64,000 nucleotides of DNA from Mycobacterium sp. WUMAC-067 (GCF_020217485.1 NZ_JAEKMI010000008.1:62001-126000); one strand, 5' to 3'. Counted from the first letter of the stretch, positions 48,832 to 58,736 are shown. Translations and numbers: made by a program. Notes: generated by a model from the sequence alone, not told the origin.

Positions 48832-51156
48832 TCAACCTTTCTGCGATGCCGAGGGGACCGGGTCGAGTTCGGTGTAGAGCGGGTGTTCGTTCAGTTCGTC
48901 GCTGGCCGGCGCGCGGCGGACGTTGCGTATCGCCGTCCACGCGATCCAGACGAACGGCAGGACACCACCCAGGATGAAGACGAAGTCGCCGGGCAGCCGC
49001 AGCCATTCGATCAGCGAGTTGCCGGGGCGGGTGAGGTAGCCCAGCGAACGCGCCTCGAAATACCCTGTGCTCACGGAGTGGTACAGCTGCAAAACCCCCA
49101 GCGGCAGCAGGGTGGCGAACACCATCCAGGCCAGGCCGATGTTCATGCACCAGAAGGACAGCCGCGCCCACTTTTCCGGCCACTTGGCGGCGGGGATCGC
49201 GTAACGGAAGGCGAACATCGCCAGACCGACGGCCAGCATGCCGTACACACCCATCATCGCTCCATGGGCGTGGTTGGCGGTCAGTGCGGTGCCGATCTGG
49301 TAGTAGGACACGATGGGCAGGTTGATCAGGAACCCGAAGATGCCTGCTCCCAAGAAGTTCCAGAAGCCCACCGCGACAAGGAACATGACCGCCCAGCGGT
49401 GCGGGAACGGTGTTTCGTGGCTTTGTTGACGAGACCCTAGCTGAAGGAAGGCCCAGGCCTCGACGGTCAGGAAGGTCAGCGGGATCACTTCGGCCGCCGA
49501 GAAGAACGCGCCCAGTGCCATGTGTTCCACGGGGGTTCCCGAGAAATACAGGTGGTGCATCGTGCCGATCACACCGCCGGCGGAATACAGGATGATATCG
49601 AGGAAGATCACTCCGAGCGCGATGCGTTCGCGTACCACCCCCAGCAGGACGAAAATGTAGGCCACCATTACGGTGGTGAACAGCTCGAGGAAGTCCTCCA
49701 CCCACAGGTGGACCACCCAGAACCGCCAGAAGTCGGCGACCGAGTAGTGGGTGTCGTGGCCGGCCAACAGGCCCACGGCATAGAAGGCGGGGATCGCCAG
49801 GCCGGTGAAGAAAAACATCCACGGCAGGTTCATCTTCGACGCGCCCTTGAGCTTTCCGCGGATGCCGCGCCAGATGATGGCGATCCACAAGAACAGTCCG
49901 ACGGTCAGCAGGATCTGCCACAACCGCGGCAGGTCGAGAAATTCCCACTGCTGGGAGAACAAGCCGCCCGCGGGAATCACCCCGTAGATCGAGAGGGCCT
50001 CGCAGATCAGTGAGCCGCCGACGACCAAGACGAGCGCGCCGAGGAGGCCGTAGACCAGCCAACTCTGCCGTCGCGGTTCGTGGCGACTGATGAAGGGCAC
50101 CAGGAAGATTCCGCCCGCCAGAAACGCGGCCGCCGTCCAAAACAGCGACAGCTGCACATGCCAGGTGCGGGCGAGGTTGAACGGCAACAGCTTGGCCAGG
50201 TCCAGCCCGTAGAACGCCGACAGGTCGGCGCGATAGTGCTCGACGGCGCCACCCATCAGGGTTTGCGCCAAGAACAGCACCGACACGATTCCGAAGATCC
50301 AGATCGCGGCGCGCTGCGAGGCGGTCAGTCCCACCTCGCCGGGCTGGCGGAACGACAACGTGGATGCCTCGGCGCTGTGCCACCCGATCTTTTGGCTCCA
50401 CCGCCCGTACACCGCGAACATGATCCCGGTCCCGCCCAGCAGGGTGACCAGCGACAACACCGACCACACCACGATCGATGCGGTGGGCCCATTGTCGACT
50501 CGCGGCTCGGCCGGCCAGTTGTTGGTGTAGCTGTAGCTGTGACCCGGCCGCTCGGCGGCGGACGCCCACGCCGTCCACGCGAAAAACGCAGTGAGGTCAT
50601 GGATGTCGGCCTTGCTGGTGATCATGCGCGGCAATAGTCCGTACTTGGTGGACTTCTCCCCGAAATAATCCGCGTAATGCTGTTGGATGTGGTCGAAGGC
50701 GGCCGCCTGCTTATCGGTGAACACCAGAGTCTTGGTGTCGGCGTTGTAGCGGTTGGCGCGAAACTCGGCCACCACCCGCTCCTTGGCATCGGCCGCCCCC
50801 TGCGCCCGCCATTGCGCGGCCACATCGTTGGTCGACATGCGCAGATATTCCGCGGTGTAATCGGGCCCCAGGTAAGCGCCATGCCCCAGCACGGAGCCGT
50901 ACTGCATCAGGCCGCGCGCCTGATAAAGCTCCTGGCCGCGGGTGATCTGGGCGCCGGTGAACAGCGCCTCGCCCGATTCACTAACGACGTTGGCCGGCAA
51001 CGGCATTGAGGCGGTGTAGGTCCGGTACACCAAAATGCCCATCACCAAGAACCCAAAGATCATCACCAGGGCCACGCCCTGAGCCCAACCCTTGCCGATC
51101 AACGAGGTGGAGGGTGCTGGCGTGGTAGGTCGTGACGGTGCTGATCGGATTGCCAT
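48832..51156 (-). CDS. norB: Quinol-dependent nitric oxide reductase (qNOR)
   Basis: A 774-residue membrane haem-copper-superfamily reductase that converts two NO to N2O using quinol. The N-terminal extension with a soluble domain (about residues 50-215) marks the single-subunit qNOR type. Haem and metal ligand regions are ARTWHVQLSLFW, FWVVHLWVEDFLELF, GTMHHLYFSG and ALTANHAHGAMMGVYG. Around 13 further hydrophobic segments are present. It begins the operon with the zinc-ribbon membrane protein and the SPFH protein. The promoter contains TACAAT and the fourth ACAA...TTGT site. Confidence 0.95.
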   Translation of the reverse strand: MAIRSAPSRPTTPAPSTSLIGKGWAQGVALVMIFGFLVMGILVYRTYTASMPLPANVVSESGEALFTGAQITRGQELYQARGLMQYGSVLGHGAYLGPDYTAEYLRMSTNDVAAQWRAQGAADAKERVVAEFRANRYNADTKTLVFTDKQAAAFDHIQQHYADYFGEKSTKYGLLPRMITSKADIHDLTAFFAWTAWASAAERPGHSYSYTNNWPAEPRVDNGPTASIVVWSVLSLVTLLGGTGIMFAVYGRWSQKIGWHSAEASTLSFRQPGEVGLTASQRAAIWIFGIVSVLFLAQTLMGGAVEHYRADLSAFYGLDLAKLLPFNLARTWHVQLSLFWTAAAFLAGGIFLVPFISRHEPRRQSWLVYGLLGALVLVVGGSLICEALSIYGVIPAGGLFSQQWEFLDLPRLWQILLTVGLFLWIAIIWRGIRGKLKGASKMNLPWMFFFTGLAIPAFYAVGLLAGHDTHYSVADFWRFWVVHLWVEDFLELFTTVMVAYIFVLLGVVRERIALGVIFLDIILYSAGGVIGTMHHLYFSGTPVEHMALGAFFSAAEVIPLTFLTVEAWAFLQLGSRQQSHETPFPHRWAVMFLVAVGFWNFLGAGIFGFLINLPIVSYYQIGTALTANHAHGAMMGVYGMLAVGLAMFAFRYAIPAAKWPEKWARLSFWCMNIGLAWMVFATLLPLGVLQLYHSVSTGYFEARSLGYLTRPGNSLIEWLRLPGDFVFILGGVLPFVWIAWTAIRNVRRAPASDELNEHPLYTELDPVPSASQKG

Positions 51157-51205
51157 GTGCCGGTGCGCTCCTCGGGCTGGATGAAGGAGGGAAATCTGTC
51201 CGGGT

Positions 51206-51231
51206 AATTACACAATGGCGATTGTAGAAAT
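51206..51231. promoter_or_regulatory. ACAA...TTGT operator ahead of norB (site 4)
   Basis: CACAAT-GGCG-ATTGTA is the core; the flanks AATTA and GAAAT fit the AT-rich outer arms of the other sites only loosely. On the minus strand it includes TACAAT, a perfect -10. It is about 50 bp before the norB start codon. Confidence 0.55.
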
Positions 51232-51285
51232 TCACTATGAGCTGCATCACGCCCGCCGCGGTGGGCGCATGATCCAGTTAGCCGA

Positions 51286-51771
51286 CTACCGAGCGCGTTT
51301 CGTACCCGCCTGCTGGCACACCCATCCATCGGGTATGCGGCCCGTGACGACGAACCGGGTCAGCTGCGCGCTCGTTGGCGCCGGCAACTCGTAGTCGGCG
51401 TGCAGGTAAACCACCGGCTCCTCTTTGAAGTTGTGCTCGTGCAGCTGGTCCAGCAGCTGGTCGCAGGTAGCGTCGAGTCGCGGACCTCCCGTCCGGTCAG
51501 CGAGCAGGCGCGTCAAGGCTTCCATCGTCCGCCACAGCTGGCCGTGTTCGCGCATCATCACGAAGATGGGCATCATGATCCCCGCCTTCCGAATTGGCGG
51601 GAACAGGAAAGTCTCCTCCAGGTAGATGTGCCGACGCAGCGCGTCCATCGTCGCCCTCAGCAGCTCGGGGTGCCGGTCGCCGCCACCGAGCTTCTCGATG
51701 AAACATTCGATCGCAGCGGCGATTTCGCGGTGTTGCCGCATGAGTTCGGCGGATAACACCCGGTCGGGCAT
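51286..51771 (-). CDS. Hemerythrin-like protein
   Basis: A 161-residue HHE protein, closely related to the one at 36547-37021: LMRQHREIAAAIECFIEKL, LRRHIYLEETFLFPPI, MMREHGQLWRTMEA, LDQLHEHNFKEEPVVY, tail RIPDGWVCQQAG. This tail is intact and shows what the frameshifted paralogue has lost. GGAG precedes the ATG at 51771 by 6 nt. It lies just upstream of the norB promoter in the same direction. Likely a diiron NO or O2 binding protein. Confidence 0.9.
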   Translation of the reverse strand: MPDRVLSAELMRQHREIAAAIECFIEKLGGGDRHPELLRATMDALRRHIYLEETFLFPPIRKAGIMMPIFVMMREHGQLWRTMEALTRLLADRTGGPRLDATCDQLLDQLHEHNFKEEPVVYLHADYELPAPTSAQLTRFVVTGRIPDGWVCQQAGTKRAR

Positions 51772-51831
51772 CACGTGCTCCTCTACGTCGGTCTGCGGAT
51801 TGGGGAGGTCGGTCTCGTAGCGGGCAATCGG

Positions 51832-52185
51832 TCAAGCCGGGGGCCTTGCCGGCGACGAACCGACGTTCGGTTCCCGTTGCCCGACAGCAAGCCCCTGCTG
51901 CATTCCCCCGATGAGCTGCTGTCTCTGACCAGGGCTGCCGGCGGGCCCGGGCTGTGGGCAGCTGCAGCTGAGGCCGCCGAAGGGATTGGGGCTGGGGCCA
52001 CCCGGATCCGGATCGGCGCCGGCCTGCGCCGGTGTCGATGCCCCGAACGCCACGATGACGGCAGCGCACATCGAAGCGTTTGCGATGAACGCCAGCGGTT
52101 TTCGGGCCGCCGGCCCGGTCGCGCGTTCCTTCGGATTCGGAGAGCTCGCGCCCTCCGTGACGGCCCGCGGTCGGCGTCGGCGCAT
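51832..52185 (-). CDS. Small exported protein, coupled to the PPE gene
   Basis: A 117-residue protein. A basic N-terminus (RRRRPRA) precedes a hydrophobic stretch (ANASMCAAVIVAFGASTPAQ) with an AQA-type signal peptidase site, and the mature part begins ADPDPGGPSPNPFGGLSCSC. The Pro-rich ADP...NPFGGLSC start is characteristic of a family of small mycobacterial exported proteins. The ATG overlaps the stop of the PPE gene (TGATG), so translation of the two is coupled. Function unknown. Confidence 0.72.
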   Translation of the reverse strand: MRRRRPRAVTEGASSPNPKERATGPAARKPLAFIANASMCAAVIVAFGASTPAQAGADPDPGGPSPNPFGGLSCSCPQPGPAGSPGQRQQLIGGMQQGLAVGQREPNVGSSPARPPA

Positions 52186-53573
52186 CACCCGGCCACCGGC
52201 GAATGCGGAATGAGCGAGACACGCAGGCCGACGCGCTGAACCGCGCCCTCGGATTCGCGTCCGACCATGCCGCCCAGCGGCAACTTGGACACGGTAGGGC
52301 CGGGGGTCGGCGCCGCGGCCCATCCGCCCGGCATGGTGCTGGAGTGGAGAGCCTGCAGCGGCGTGACCGACGACACGGTGGCGGCCCAACTCGGTGGCAC
52401 GGACAACGTGCTCAGGGAGCTGGCTTGGCCCACACCCGCCGCGGCGCCGTGGCCCACTCCTGCCAGCGGGAGATTTCCCAAGCCCGCCGCGACGCCCATA
52501 CCGCTTATGCCCTCCACTCCGCCGGCGCCCTCGGCCCCCAGGATGGAACCGGCGCCCGCGTAGTCCAGCGCCAATCCCTGGTAGTCCAAACCGAGCCCCT
52601 GGTAATCCAAATCGAGGCCGTAGAGGTCTATTCCGATTCCGCCGGTGTCGGCGATCAGGCCGGTGCCATCGGCCCCGAACCCGGCCGCTTCTCCGGCCAG
52701 GGCGCCCGTGCCACCGTCGAGTGCAGGTGCGGCCGCGAGCGTCGAGGCAAGTCCCGTCGCGGCGCCCGCGCCCGTGCTCGCGCTCTTTGTCGCCCCCTTG
52801 CCGGAGGCGTTGGTCAGACCCGACAGCGCGCTGAGCGGGGCGGTGGCCCCCGACGATCCCAGCGAAGCGCCCGTGCCCATCGCCGCCTGCGACAGCCCGG
52901 TGCTCGAGGACGAGCCGGGTGTCGACAGGCCTTGCAGGGTTTGCGGCACCGAGGAGGCCCACTGCGTCGCCGTCGCGTGGGCGGTGCTGCCGGACTGGAG
53001 CGCCGCGTGGGTGACGGCGCCGATGTGGCCGGCGACGGCGGTCGAAGTGGTCGTTTGCGGGGGTGGCGGCGCCACCGGCGAAAGTGCCGAGGCCGACGCC
53101 GAACTGGCGGCATAGCCGTACATCGCGGTCGCGTCTTGGGCCCACATTTCGCTGTACTCGGCCTCGGTGGCCATGATCGCAGGCGTGTTCTGCCCGAAGA
53201 TGTTGGTCTGGATCAATGCCAGAAGCCGAACGCGGTTGGCGGCGACCAGCGGAGGCGGGACCGTCATTGCGTAAGCGGTTTCGAAGGCTGCCGCGGCGGC
53301 CGTCGCCTGCGCGCCGGCCTGCTGACATTGCTCGGCGGTCGCCGTCATCCACGTGATGTAGGGCATGACCGCGGCCACCATCGACATCGACGCCGGCCCC
53401 GACCAGGACTCGTCGGTGAGACGGGCGATCACGGCTTGGTAGCTGCCGGCGGCATCAGTCAGCTCGGCGGCCAGCGTCTCCCATCCCGCCGCGGCGGCCA
53501 GCAAACTTTCGGGACCGGGTCCCAAATACATTCGACCGGAGTTGATCTCCGGTGGTAACGCGCCAAAATCCAT
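52185..53573 (-). CDS. PPE family protein, SVP subgroup
   Basis: A 462-residue protein. It begins [20 protein letters not shown], the PPE hallmark, with the WxG motif in [12 protein letters not shown] and the helical 180-residue PPE domain. The C-terminal part is Ala/Gly/Ser-rich with short repeats ([20 protein letters not shown]) and carries SVPPSWA, the SVP-subgroup motif. PPE proteins are exported by ESX type VII systems, usually with a PE partner. No PE gene is present here. ATG at 53573 gives the canonical N-terminus. Confidence 0.95.
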   Translation of the reverse strand: MDFGALPPEINSGRMYLGPGPESLLAAAAGWETLAAELTDAAGSYQAVIARLTDESWSGPASMSMVAAVMPYITWMTATAEQCQQAGAQATAAAAAFETAYAMTVPPPLVAANRVRLLALIQTNIFGQNTPAIMATEAEYSEMWAQDATAMYGYAASSASASALSPVAPPPPQTTTSTAVAGHIGAVTHAALQSGSTAHATATQWASSVPQTLQGLSTPGSSSSTGLSQAAMGTGASLGSSGATAPLSALSGLTNASGKGATKSASTGAGAATGLASTLAAAPALDGGTGALAGEAAGFGADGTGLIADTGGIGIDLYGLDLDYQGLGLDYQGLALDYAGAGSILGAEGAGGVEGISGMGVAAGLGNLPLAGVGHGAAAGVGQASSLSTLSVPPSWAATVSSVTPLQALHSSTMPGGWAAAPTPGPTVSKLPLGGMVGRESEGAVQRVGLRVSLIPHSPVAG

Positions 53574-53897
53574 GCCTATCCCTGTCCTTGGTGACTCTTT
53601 GGGCGGACCTTGCTGATGCCGCGGTGCTCGCACGCGACATCTGGTCAGCAGTCGAAGTGGTGGTGAAAAGTCCAAGCGCCCAACGCATCACGCAGCGACC
53701 TGGGACGCCCGTGACCTCGGAATTCCGTTAACTGGCACGCCGGATTTCGCGGCGGTGCCGGGTGTGGTGGCCACAACGCATCGCTGAAACAGCCCAGACA
53801 AGCCGATCAGCGGATGCCGGGGGCGCCGGAGCTGAGAGCGGCTAGCGTCCAGCTCGCCGTGCGAGGGTGTTGCACGCCGACGAGCCGGTGTGCCCGA
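53574..53897. other. Intergenic region upstream of the PPE gene
   Basis: About 320 bp without a gene that I can support. It should hold the PPE promoter and the end of the lipoprotein-like gene on its right. No palindrome, repeat or RNA gene was recognised. Confidence 0.5.
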
Positions 53898-54323
53898 TCA
53901 GCAACGGGCGACGCAGTATTGAAAAATATTGTGCCCGACGGGGCTGGTCGCCGGCGCGCGCGCCGGCGTATCGACGCGCTGCTGTGACCAGATTACCCCG
54001 ACAGCGGGCGGGGCCGACGAGCCGGACTGCCGCGGAGTGGAAAGGGCGAAAGTGCTTCCGCGATCGCGCTTTAACGCGGCACTCTTGAACGCCTTGTCGT
54101 CGTTCACAGTGGAGCCGACGCCGAGGCGACGCACCGGAACCGACTCGTGGTCCGGGTATATCGGGTTGGAAAGCGGGCTGACCGACGAAGCCGCCACCTC
54201 CGGCGGTGAAGCGTTGGCGGCCATTTCGGCTCGCAAAGCCCCGCAACCGAGTACAGCTGCGACGAGGGTCAGCGCAGCAACGATGGCCAGCGCAGCTTGT
54301 CCTCGCGGCCACCGTGAAAACAT
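53898..54323 (-). CDS. Putative exported lipoprotein or membrane-anchored protein
   Basis: A 141-residue frame beginning MFSRWPRGQAALAIVAALTL, a basic start and a hydrophobic stretch, then VAAVLGCGAL, which could be a lipobox with Cys near residue 27. The mature part is Ser/Pro/Ala-rich and hydrophilic. GGAG precedes the ATG by 5 nt. I do not recognise a family. The evidence is a signal-like N-terminus and a good ribosome-binding site in an otherwise empty region. Confidence 0.5.
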   Translation of the reverse strand: MFSRWPRGQAALAIVAALTLVAAVLGCGALRAEMAANASPPEVAASSVSPLSNPIYPDHESVPVRRLGVGSTVNDDKAFKSAALKRDRGSTFALSTPRQSGSSAPPAVGVIWSQQRVDTPARAPATSPVGHNIFQYCVARC

Positions 54324-54463
54324 TCCCACTCCGAAATTCACAGTGCCATGCACTCTACCAGCCGCGATACATCACCAGCCAAGCCGTCACGTCCAGCAAA
54401 AACGATGATCGACATACGTTGGTGCGGCATCGATCGTGCGCCAGCTCGAAAAGGGCGGCGTCG

Positions 54464-55711
54464 TCAGACCATCCGCGGTCCGCCGAAACCCGGAACCGCG
54501 CCTACCGGGATCACGGCGAGCGCGATGACGAGAAGGATGAACAACCGCAACGTTTTTGGCGTGGGCGGCTGATCGATCTCCGGCCTGCGCGCTGCGAAAA
54601 GGACGAAAACGACCGCAACGTCGAACGCCACGATCGTCAGCCAGCGGGTCCAGTCGAAGCCGGTCAGAAAGACCGGGACGATCAACAGTAGGCCAGTGGT
54701 CACCCAGGTAGTCTGCCCCCGCAGCACCTCGACGAACGCGCGCAGCGGTACGCCCGACAGGACGCTGAGACCCCACACCGTCACCGCGGCGGCACCGGCA
54801 CCGAAGATCACCGAGACTGTGAGACCGAGCGCGCCGATGTTCCCGACGGCCCGGATGGCGTCCGCGATTCCGTTGTCGTAGTTCGGCATCACGTTGCGGC
54901 ACACCCAGTCGTGATAATCGGTTTGACTCGGTTGCCCCGCAAACACATAGCGCACCAGCGTCGCCGGCGATGTGACCGTGGCAAAGGGGTTGGGCACCGG
55001 GTGGTGCGGCACCGCCGCGCACAGTTGACGGGCGATGTCGTGGCGACCGAACGCCGCCACGGCGGCCGTGGTGAGGACGCCCGGCAACACGGCCAGCACC
55101 ATGCCACGGCGCTGGGCCGTTTCCAACGCGCCGCCGAGGACGGCGATGGCCAGCAGCGCCCCCAACGCGAACTGCAGCCCTATCGCCTCGTGCACCAGCG
55201 TCAGCGCGGCGATGAGGGCGCCGTAGCCGGCGCACCAGCCCGTCGCGACGGGCCGGGAACGCGTGAGCGCCAACGCCGAGCTGAACACCGCCAGAGCCGC
55301 CGCGCCGAACAGGTCCGGCCGGGCCGAGAAGGCCGCAAACGGGACACCGAACGGCAACAACGGCATCACCCCCGCGACCAGCAGCCTGCGTTCAGACGGA
55401 TGGCGACTGAAGAGCACCACACCGGCAACCGTTGCCAGGCCGCACAAATAGAGCGCGGTGGACAACCACCGCAAGCCGAGCGTGGCCGTGAAGTAGTGGC
55501 GTGGGGCCAACCGAACCAGCTCACCGGCGAGCCCGCGGCGCACGAAGCCGTGCGTGTAGTCGGCGGTGTAGTACGACATCCAGTACACGTCGAGCGGAAC
55601 GACCTTGATCGCGAACCACAGCACGGCCGCCGCCCAGGCCGCGATCGCGACGGCGATAGCTACGTAACGGCGGCGTGTGCGTTGATCGGCCTCGAGGCCG
55701 AGGTCCACCAT
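54464..55711 (-). CDS. Polytopic membrane protein of the glycolipid cluster
   Basis: A 415-residue protein with about ten hydrophobic segments. Near the N-terminus MSYYTADYTHGFVRRGLAGE contains an Asp in the first extracytoplasmic loop, similar in position to the acidic residue of GT-C-type glycosyltransferases, but I cannot confirm that family. ATG overlaps the stop of the upstream acyltransferase gene (TGATG). It probably transfers, flips or exports the acylated product made by the neighbours. Confidence 0.75.
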   Translation of the reverse strand: MVDLGLEADQRTRRRYVAIAVAIAAWAAAVLWFAIKVVPLDVYWMSYYTADYTHGFVRRGLAGELVRLAPRHYFTATLGLRWLSTALYLCGLATVAGVVLFSRHPSERRLLVAGVMPLLPFGVPFAAFSARPDLFGAAALAVFSSALALTRSRPVATGWCAGYGALIAALTLVHEAIGLQFALGALLAIAVLGGALETAQRRGMVLAVLPGVLTTAAVAAFGRHDIARQLCAAVPHHPVPNPFATVTSPATLVRYVFAGQPSQTDYHDWVCRNVMPNYDNGIADAIRAVGNIGALGLTVSVIFGAGAAAVTVWGLSVLSGVPLRAFVEVLRGQTTWVTTGLLLIVPVFLTGFDWTRWLTIVAFDVAVVFVLFAARRPEIDQPPTPKTLRLFILLVIALAVIPVGAVPGFGGPRMV

Positions 55712-57057
55712 CACATCCCGCCCTCGTAGACCGTGGCGGCGCACAACCGCAGGTCGGCCAGCGCGCCACGCGCGAGCTCACGCGTGGCCGCTGTGGTGTC
55801 GCCGGCGCCGCTCTGGTAGGCGACCATCGTGAGAAATCGGCTGCCGTTGACCGTTCCTGTGGCGCAGAACAATTGGCCGCGTGTTTGCGCGATGCGCGAC
55901 TGCGTGATGCCCTGCTCGGCCAGCCGCATCGAGAACTCGGTCGCGTCCGCACCGTCGATGCGGCGGACGGCGGGATCGAGGTTGCCGACGTTGGAGCAAC
56001 CCACCGGTAGTTGGCCGGACGACATGGCGATGCCCTCGGCGCGACGCACCACCCATCGCGGCGTGAACGGAATGAGTGGCAATCCGGCGAGCATCTCGTT
56101 GGGTTGTCGATCCAGGGACGTCAGCAGGTTCTTGACTTCTGCACGCACGCCGCTCAGGTCGTGGACCACCGCGTGGCCGTCGACGGTGAGTGTGATCGAG
56201 GTCAGCGCGTTGGCGCGGTCGTCATCGGCGGTGCGATCGCTGACCGGAAGCACCACCGTCACGGAGCATCCGTCGGGGAGCACCCTGCCCATCCGGTGCG
56301 CCACGCGAGCGGCGAATGCGACGAACAGCGTGTTGCTGCTGCCGCCGAGGCCGCGGGCACGTGCGTCCCATGCCGCGGCGTCGGTTTGTATCGTCACCGA
56401 CCCGAATGCGTTCTGGCCCTGACCCATTGGATCGTGCGCCCGAGGCGCCCGCGCCTGCGGGTGAACCTGCCGATCCGACGAGGCCTTGACCAGTATCGCC
56501 AGAGTCGCGATCAGCGCCCGGATCGCGGCCGGCAGGGCGAGAACGGCGTCAACCAGATCTTCCCGAATCGCGCGCCACCGGCCACGCGAATTCCGCTGCG
56601 GGTAGCCGCGATCGCGTCGTTCTCCCTTGACCGCTTCGGTGATGGCCGCCGCCATCGCGAGCCCGTCGACAACGCAGTGCGACGCGACCAGGGTGACGGC
56701 CGCCCCACCGTCGTCGAACGGCAACAGCCCGAGGTGAAACGACGGGCCGTGTTCGGGGTCGACGCGCACCCGCGCTCGTCGTTCGATCCACGCGCCGATC
56801 TCACGCCGCGGTTGCGGCGGCTCGCACGCGATGTCCGGCGAGCGGTCGTCGACGACCCAGCGATGACGCCCGAATGGCAGTGGTGAACGCTCGATCCGGC
56901 GCCCGAGCAGGCCGGCGCCGAGATTGTCTCGGAAGGACCGCAATTCGTCGATGTCCACGTCGCGGTCGTAGACCCACGTGCATTGCACCGTGCTGCCTTG
57001 GCCGGTGGCGCGCAACCGCAGGAACGCGGCCTGGTCCAAAAGCCCCAGCCTCGTCAC
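55711..57057 (-). CDS. Condensation-fold acyltransferase (PapA/WS-DGAT-like)
   Basis: A 448-residue protein with the acyltransferase motif HxxxDG in VASHCVVDGLAMA near residue 140. LGLLDQAAFLRLRATGQGST and the paired halves (SNTLFVAFAARVAHRMG later) fit the chloramphenicol acetyltransferase-like two-lobed fold. The GTG start shares one base with the stop of the ABC permease gene. It probably esterifies a lipid or glycolipid. It is less similar to PapA1/2/3 than the protein at 58737. Confidence 0.85.
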   Translation of the reverse strand: MTRLGLLDQAAFLRLRATGQGSTVQCTWVYDRDVDIDELRSFRDNLGAGLLGRRIERSPLPFGRHRWVVDDRSPDIACEPPQPRREIGAWIERRARVRVDPEHGPSFHLGLLPFDDGGAAVTLVASHCVVDGLAMAAAITEAVKGERRDRGYPQRNSRGRWRAIREDLVDAVLALPAAIRALIATLAILVKASSDRQVHPQARAPRAHDPMGQGQNAFGSVTIQTDAAAWDARARGLGGSSNTLFVAFAARVAHRMGRVLPDGCSVTVVLPVSDRTADDDRANALTSITLTVDGHAVVHDLSGVRAEVKNLLTSLDRQPNEMLAGLPLIPFTPRWVVRRAEGIAMSSGQLPVGCSNVGNLDPAVRRIDGADATEFSMRLAEQGITQSRIAQTRGQLFCATGTVNGSRFLTMVAYQSGAGDTTAATRELARGALADLRLCAATVYEGGM

Positions 57058-58703
57058 TAGCAGCCCGCCTCGGCGGCGGCGCGATACCCGCGCACCGCGG
57101 CCGGCGCGAACACCGCGACCAGGACACCGGCCCACAGGCCCGCCTGCCACATCGGCGACAGCAGCGGCCCGCCCTCGGCGAGCGCGCGCATCGCCTCGAT
57201 CGTCGGTGATATGGGTGAAAAGCGCACCACCGGTTGCAGCCAGCCCGGAAACACCCCGGCGGGCGCGACACCGGTGTTGAGGAACAGCAGCAGCACGCAT
57301 CCCGCGCCCAGCCAGGTCACCATGGCTTTACCGTCCGCGCGGGCGGCGATCGCGATGACCAGCGTCGCCATCCCTGCCGAAATCGCCACGGGCACCAACA
57401 CAAAGGCCAGTGCCGCGATCCAGCCGTAGCTGAATCGCAGACCCAGAGCCATCCCGAAGACGGTGAGCACAATGGCGGACGCGGTGGTGCGGGCGGCCTC
57501 GGCGACCAGCCGGCCGGCCACGGTGCTGGCCCGATGGACCGGCTGCACCCACAGCCTCGTCAGCACGCCCGACTCCCGCTCTGCCGGCAAAGCCAAACCG
57601 GCGCCGAGGGTTCCGAACACGGCGCCGACCACCGCACACATGGGGACCAGACCATAGAGGCTGTCGTGTCCCGTGACGGCCAGAACGGCCTTGCCGATCA
57701 GCAATTTGTAGACGATGAGCAGGAAGGTCGGGAACAGCAGCGCCTGCACCGCGACGATCGGGTCGCGCCGCCAGCGACGCAGGAGCCGCCCCGCCTCCGA
57801 GGCGCTGTGACTGACGAAGGAGGTCAGTGACGGTGCGAACGAAATCCCCTGTGGTGCAGTGGCATTCACCGCCCTGCGAGGTTGTTCGGCGGACACGTCC
57901 CGCGCCTGCCGGGCATCCCGCGCTGGAATCCGGACGGCCCGGGCCGCGCGGACACTTCCTCCGGCCGCGCGTTGCTGCATCCGCACCGCCAGAACGCCGA
58001 AAAGCGTCAGCATTCCAAGGCACCACGCCGATGCCACCGCCAAATCCCCACGCGTTGCGTGACCGGCGGCGAGTCCGCGCAACGTGTCGGTGACCCGGGA
58101 GACCGGCTGGTGCTGGACGAACGGGCCCAGCCATGTCGGAAACGATTCCGCGGGAGCGATACCCGTGGATAACAGGACCAGGACCAGTTGGGGCAGCAGC
58201 AGCAACTGGCTCGACGATTCGACGGTGCCGACCCGCGAGCCGAGGGCGTCAGCGCCCAGGCACACCGCCAACGCGAACGCCACGACGATGATCACGAACA
58301 GGACGGTGTCGCCCAGTCCGCCGACCATCCGGAAGCCAAACAACCACCCGACCGCGATAGCGGCGACGAGCGCGATGACCGAACGTATCAAGCAATAGAG
58401 CATCCGTGCGGCCAGGGGCACCGCCGCGGGCAGCGGCAGAGTCCGAAGCCGAGACCCGAAGCCGGACAGTCGGTCTCGTGCGGCGCGGTCGGCGGTGGTC
58501 ATCGCCCCGAACAGCATCGCCTGCACGATGACCACCGGAAGGACATATTGCGGGTAGGTCATCGAACCGGTGTGGATGAGACTGCCCAACACCAAGGTGA
58601 ACCCCAGGAAGCAGCCCACAGGCGCCAGCGCCGCGAACAGTAGGTCGGCATCGCGCCGGGAGCCTGACAGGGTCCGCGCGGTGAGTGCAACCAGGGCACT
58701 CAT
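57057..58703 (-). CDS. ABC-2-type permease, two DrrB/DrrC-like halves fused
   Basis: A 548-residue membrane protein made of two ABC-2 permease modules. The first half has LVLGSLIHTGSMTYPQYVLP and GIAPAESFPTWLGPFVQHQP; the second repeats the design with VQALLFPTFLLIVYKLLIG and TGVAPAGVFPGWLQPVVRFS. In M. tuberculosis, DrrB and DrrC are separate proteins of about 280 residues that work with the DrrA ATPase to export phthiocerol dimycocerosates. Here they are one chain and no ATPase gene is in the window. Likely exports the lipid assembled by the flanking acyltransferases. Confidence 0.9.
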   Translation of the reverse strand: MSALVALTARTLSGSRRDADLLFAALAPVGCFLGFTLVLGSLIHTGSMTYPQYVLPVVIVQAMLFGAMTTADRAARDRLSGFGSRLRTLPLPAAVPLAARMLYCLIRSVIALVAAIAVGWLFGFRMVGGLGDTVLFVIIVVAFALAVCLGADALGSRVGTVESSSQLLLLPQLVLVLLSTGIAPAESFPTWLGPFVQHQPVSRVTDTLRGLAAGHATRGDLAVASAWCLGMLTLFGVLAVRMQQRAAGGSVRAARAVRIPARDARQARDVSAEQPRRAVNATAPQGISFAPSLTSFVSHSASEAGRLLRRWRRDPIVAVQALLFPTFLLIVYKLLIGKAVLAVTGHDSLYGLVPMCAVVGAVFGTLGAGLALPAERESGVLTRLWVQPVHRASTVAGRLVAEAARTTASAIVLTVFGMALGLRFSYGWIAALAFVLVPVAISAGMATLVIAIAARADGKAMVTWLGAGCVLLLFLNTGVAPAGVFPGWLQPVVRFSPISPTIEAMRALAEGGPLLSPMWQAGLWAGVLVAVFAPAAVRGYRAAAEAGC

Positions 58704-58736
58704 GCCGAGACCTCCTGCGGCGGGACGGAAACCGCA

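Noticed and set aside
48203..50578. A 791-codon open frame overlapping norB on the same strand
   Set aside because: Only its last 208 codons are a gene. The rest is an Arg/Pro-rich shadow of norB in a high-GC genome.
51832..53352. A 506-codon frame through most of the PPE gene
   Set aside because: Only the final 117 codons look real (signal peptide and export motif). The part inside the PPE gene is an Arg-rich shadow.
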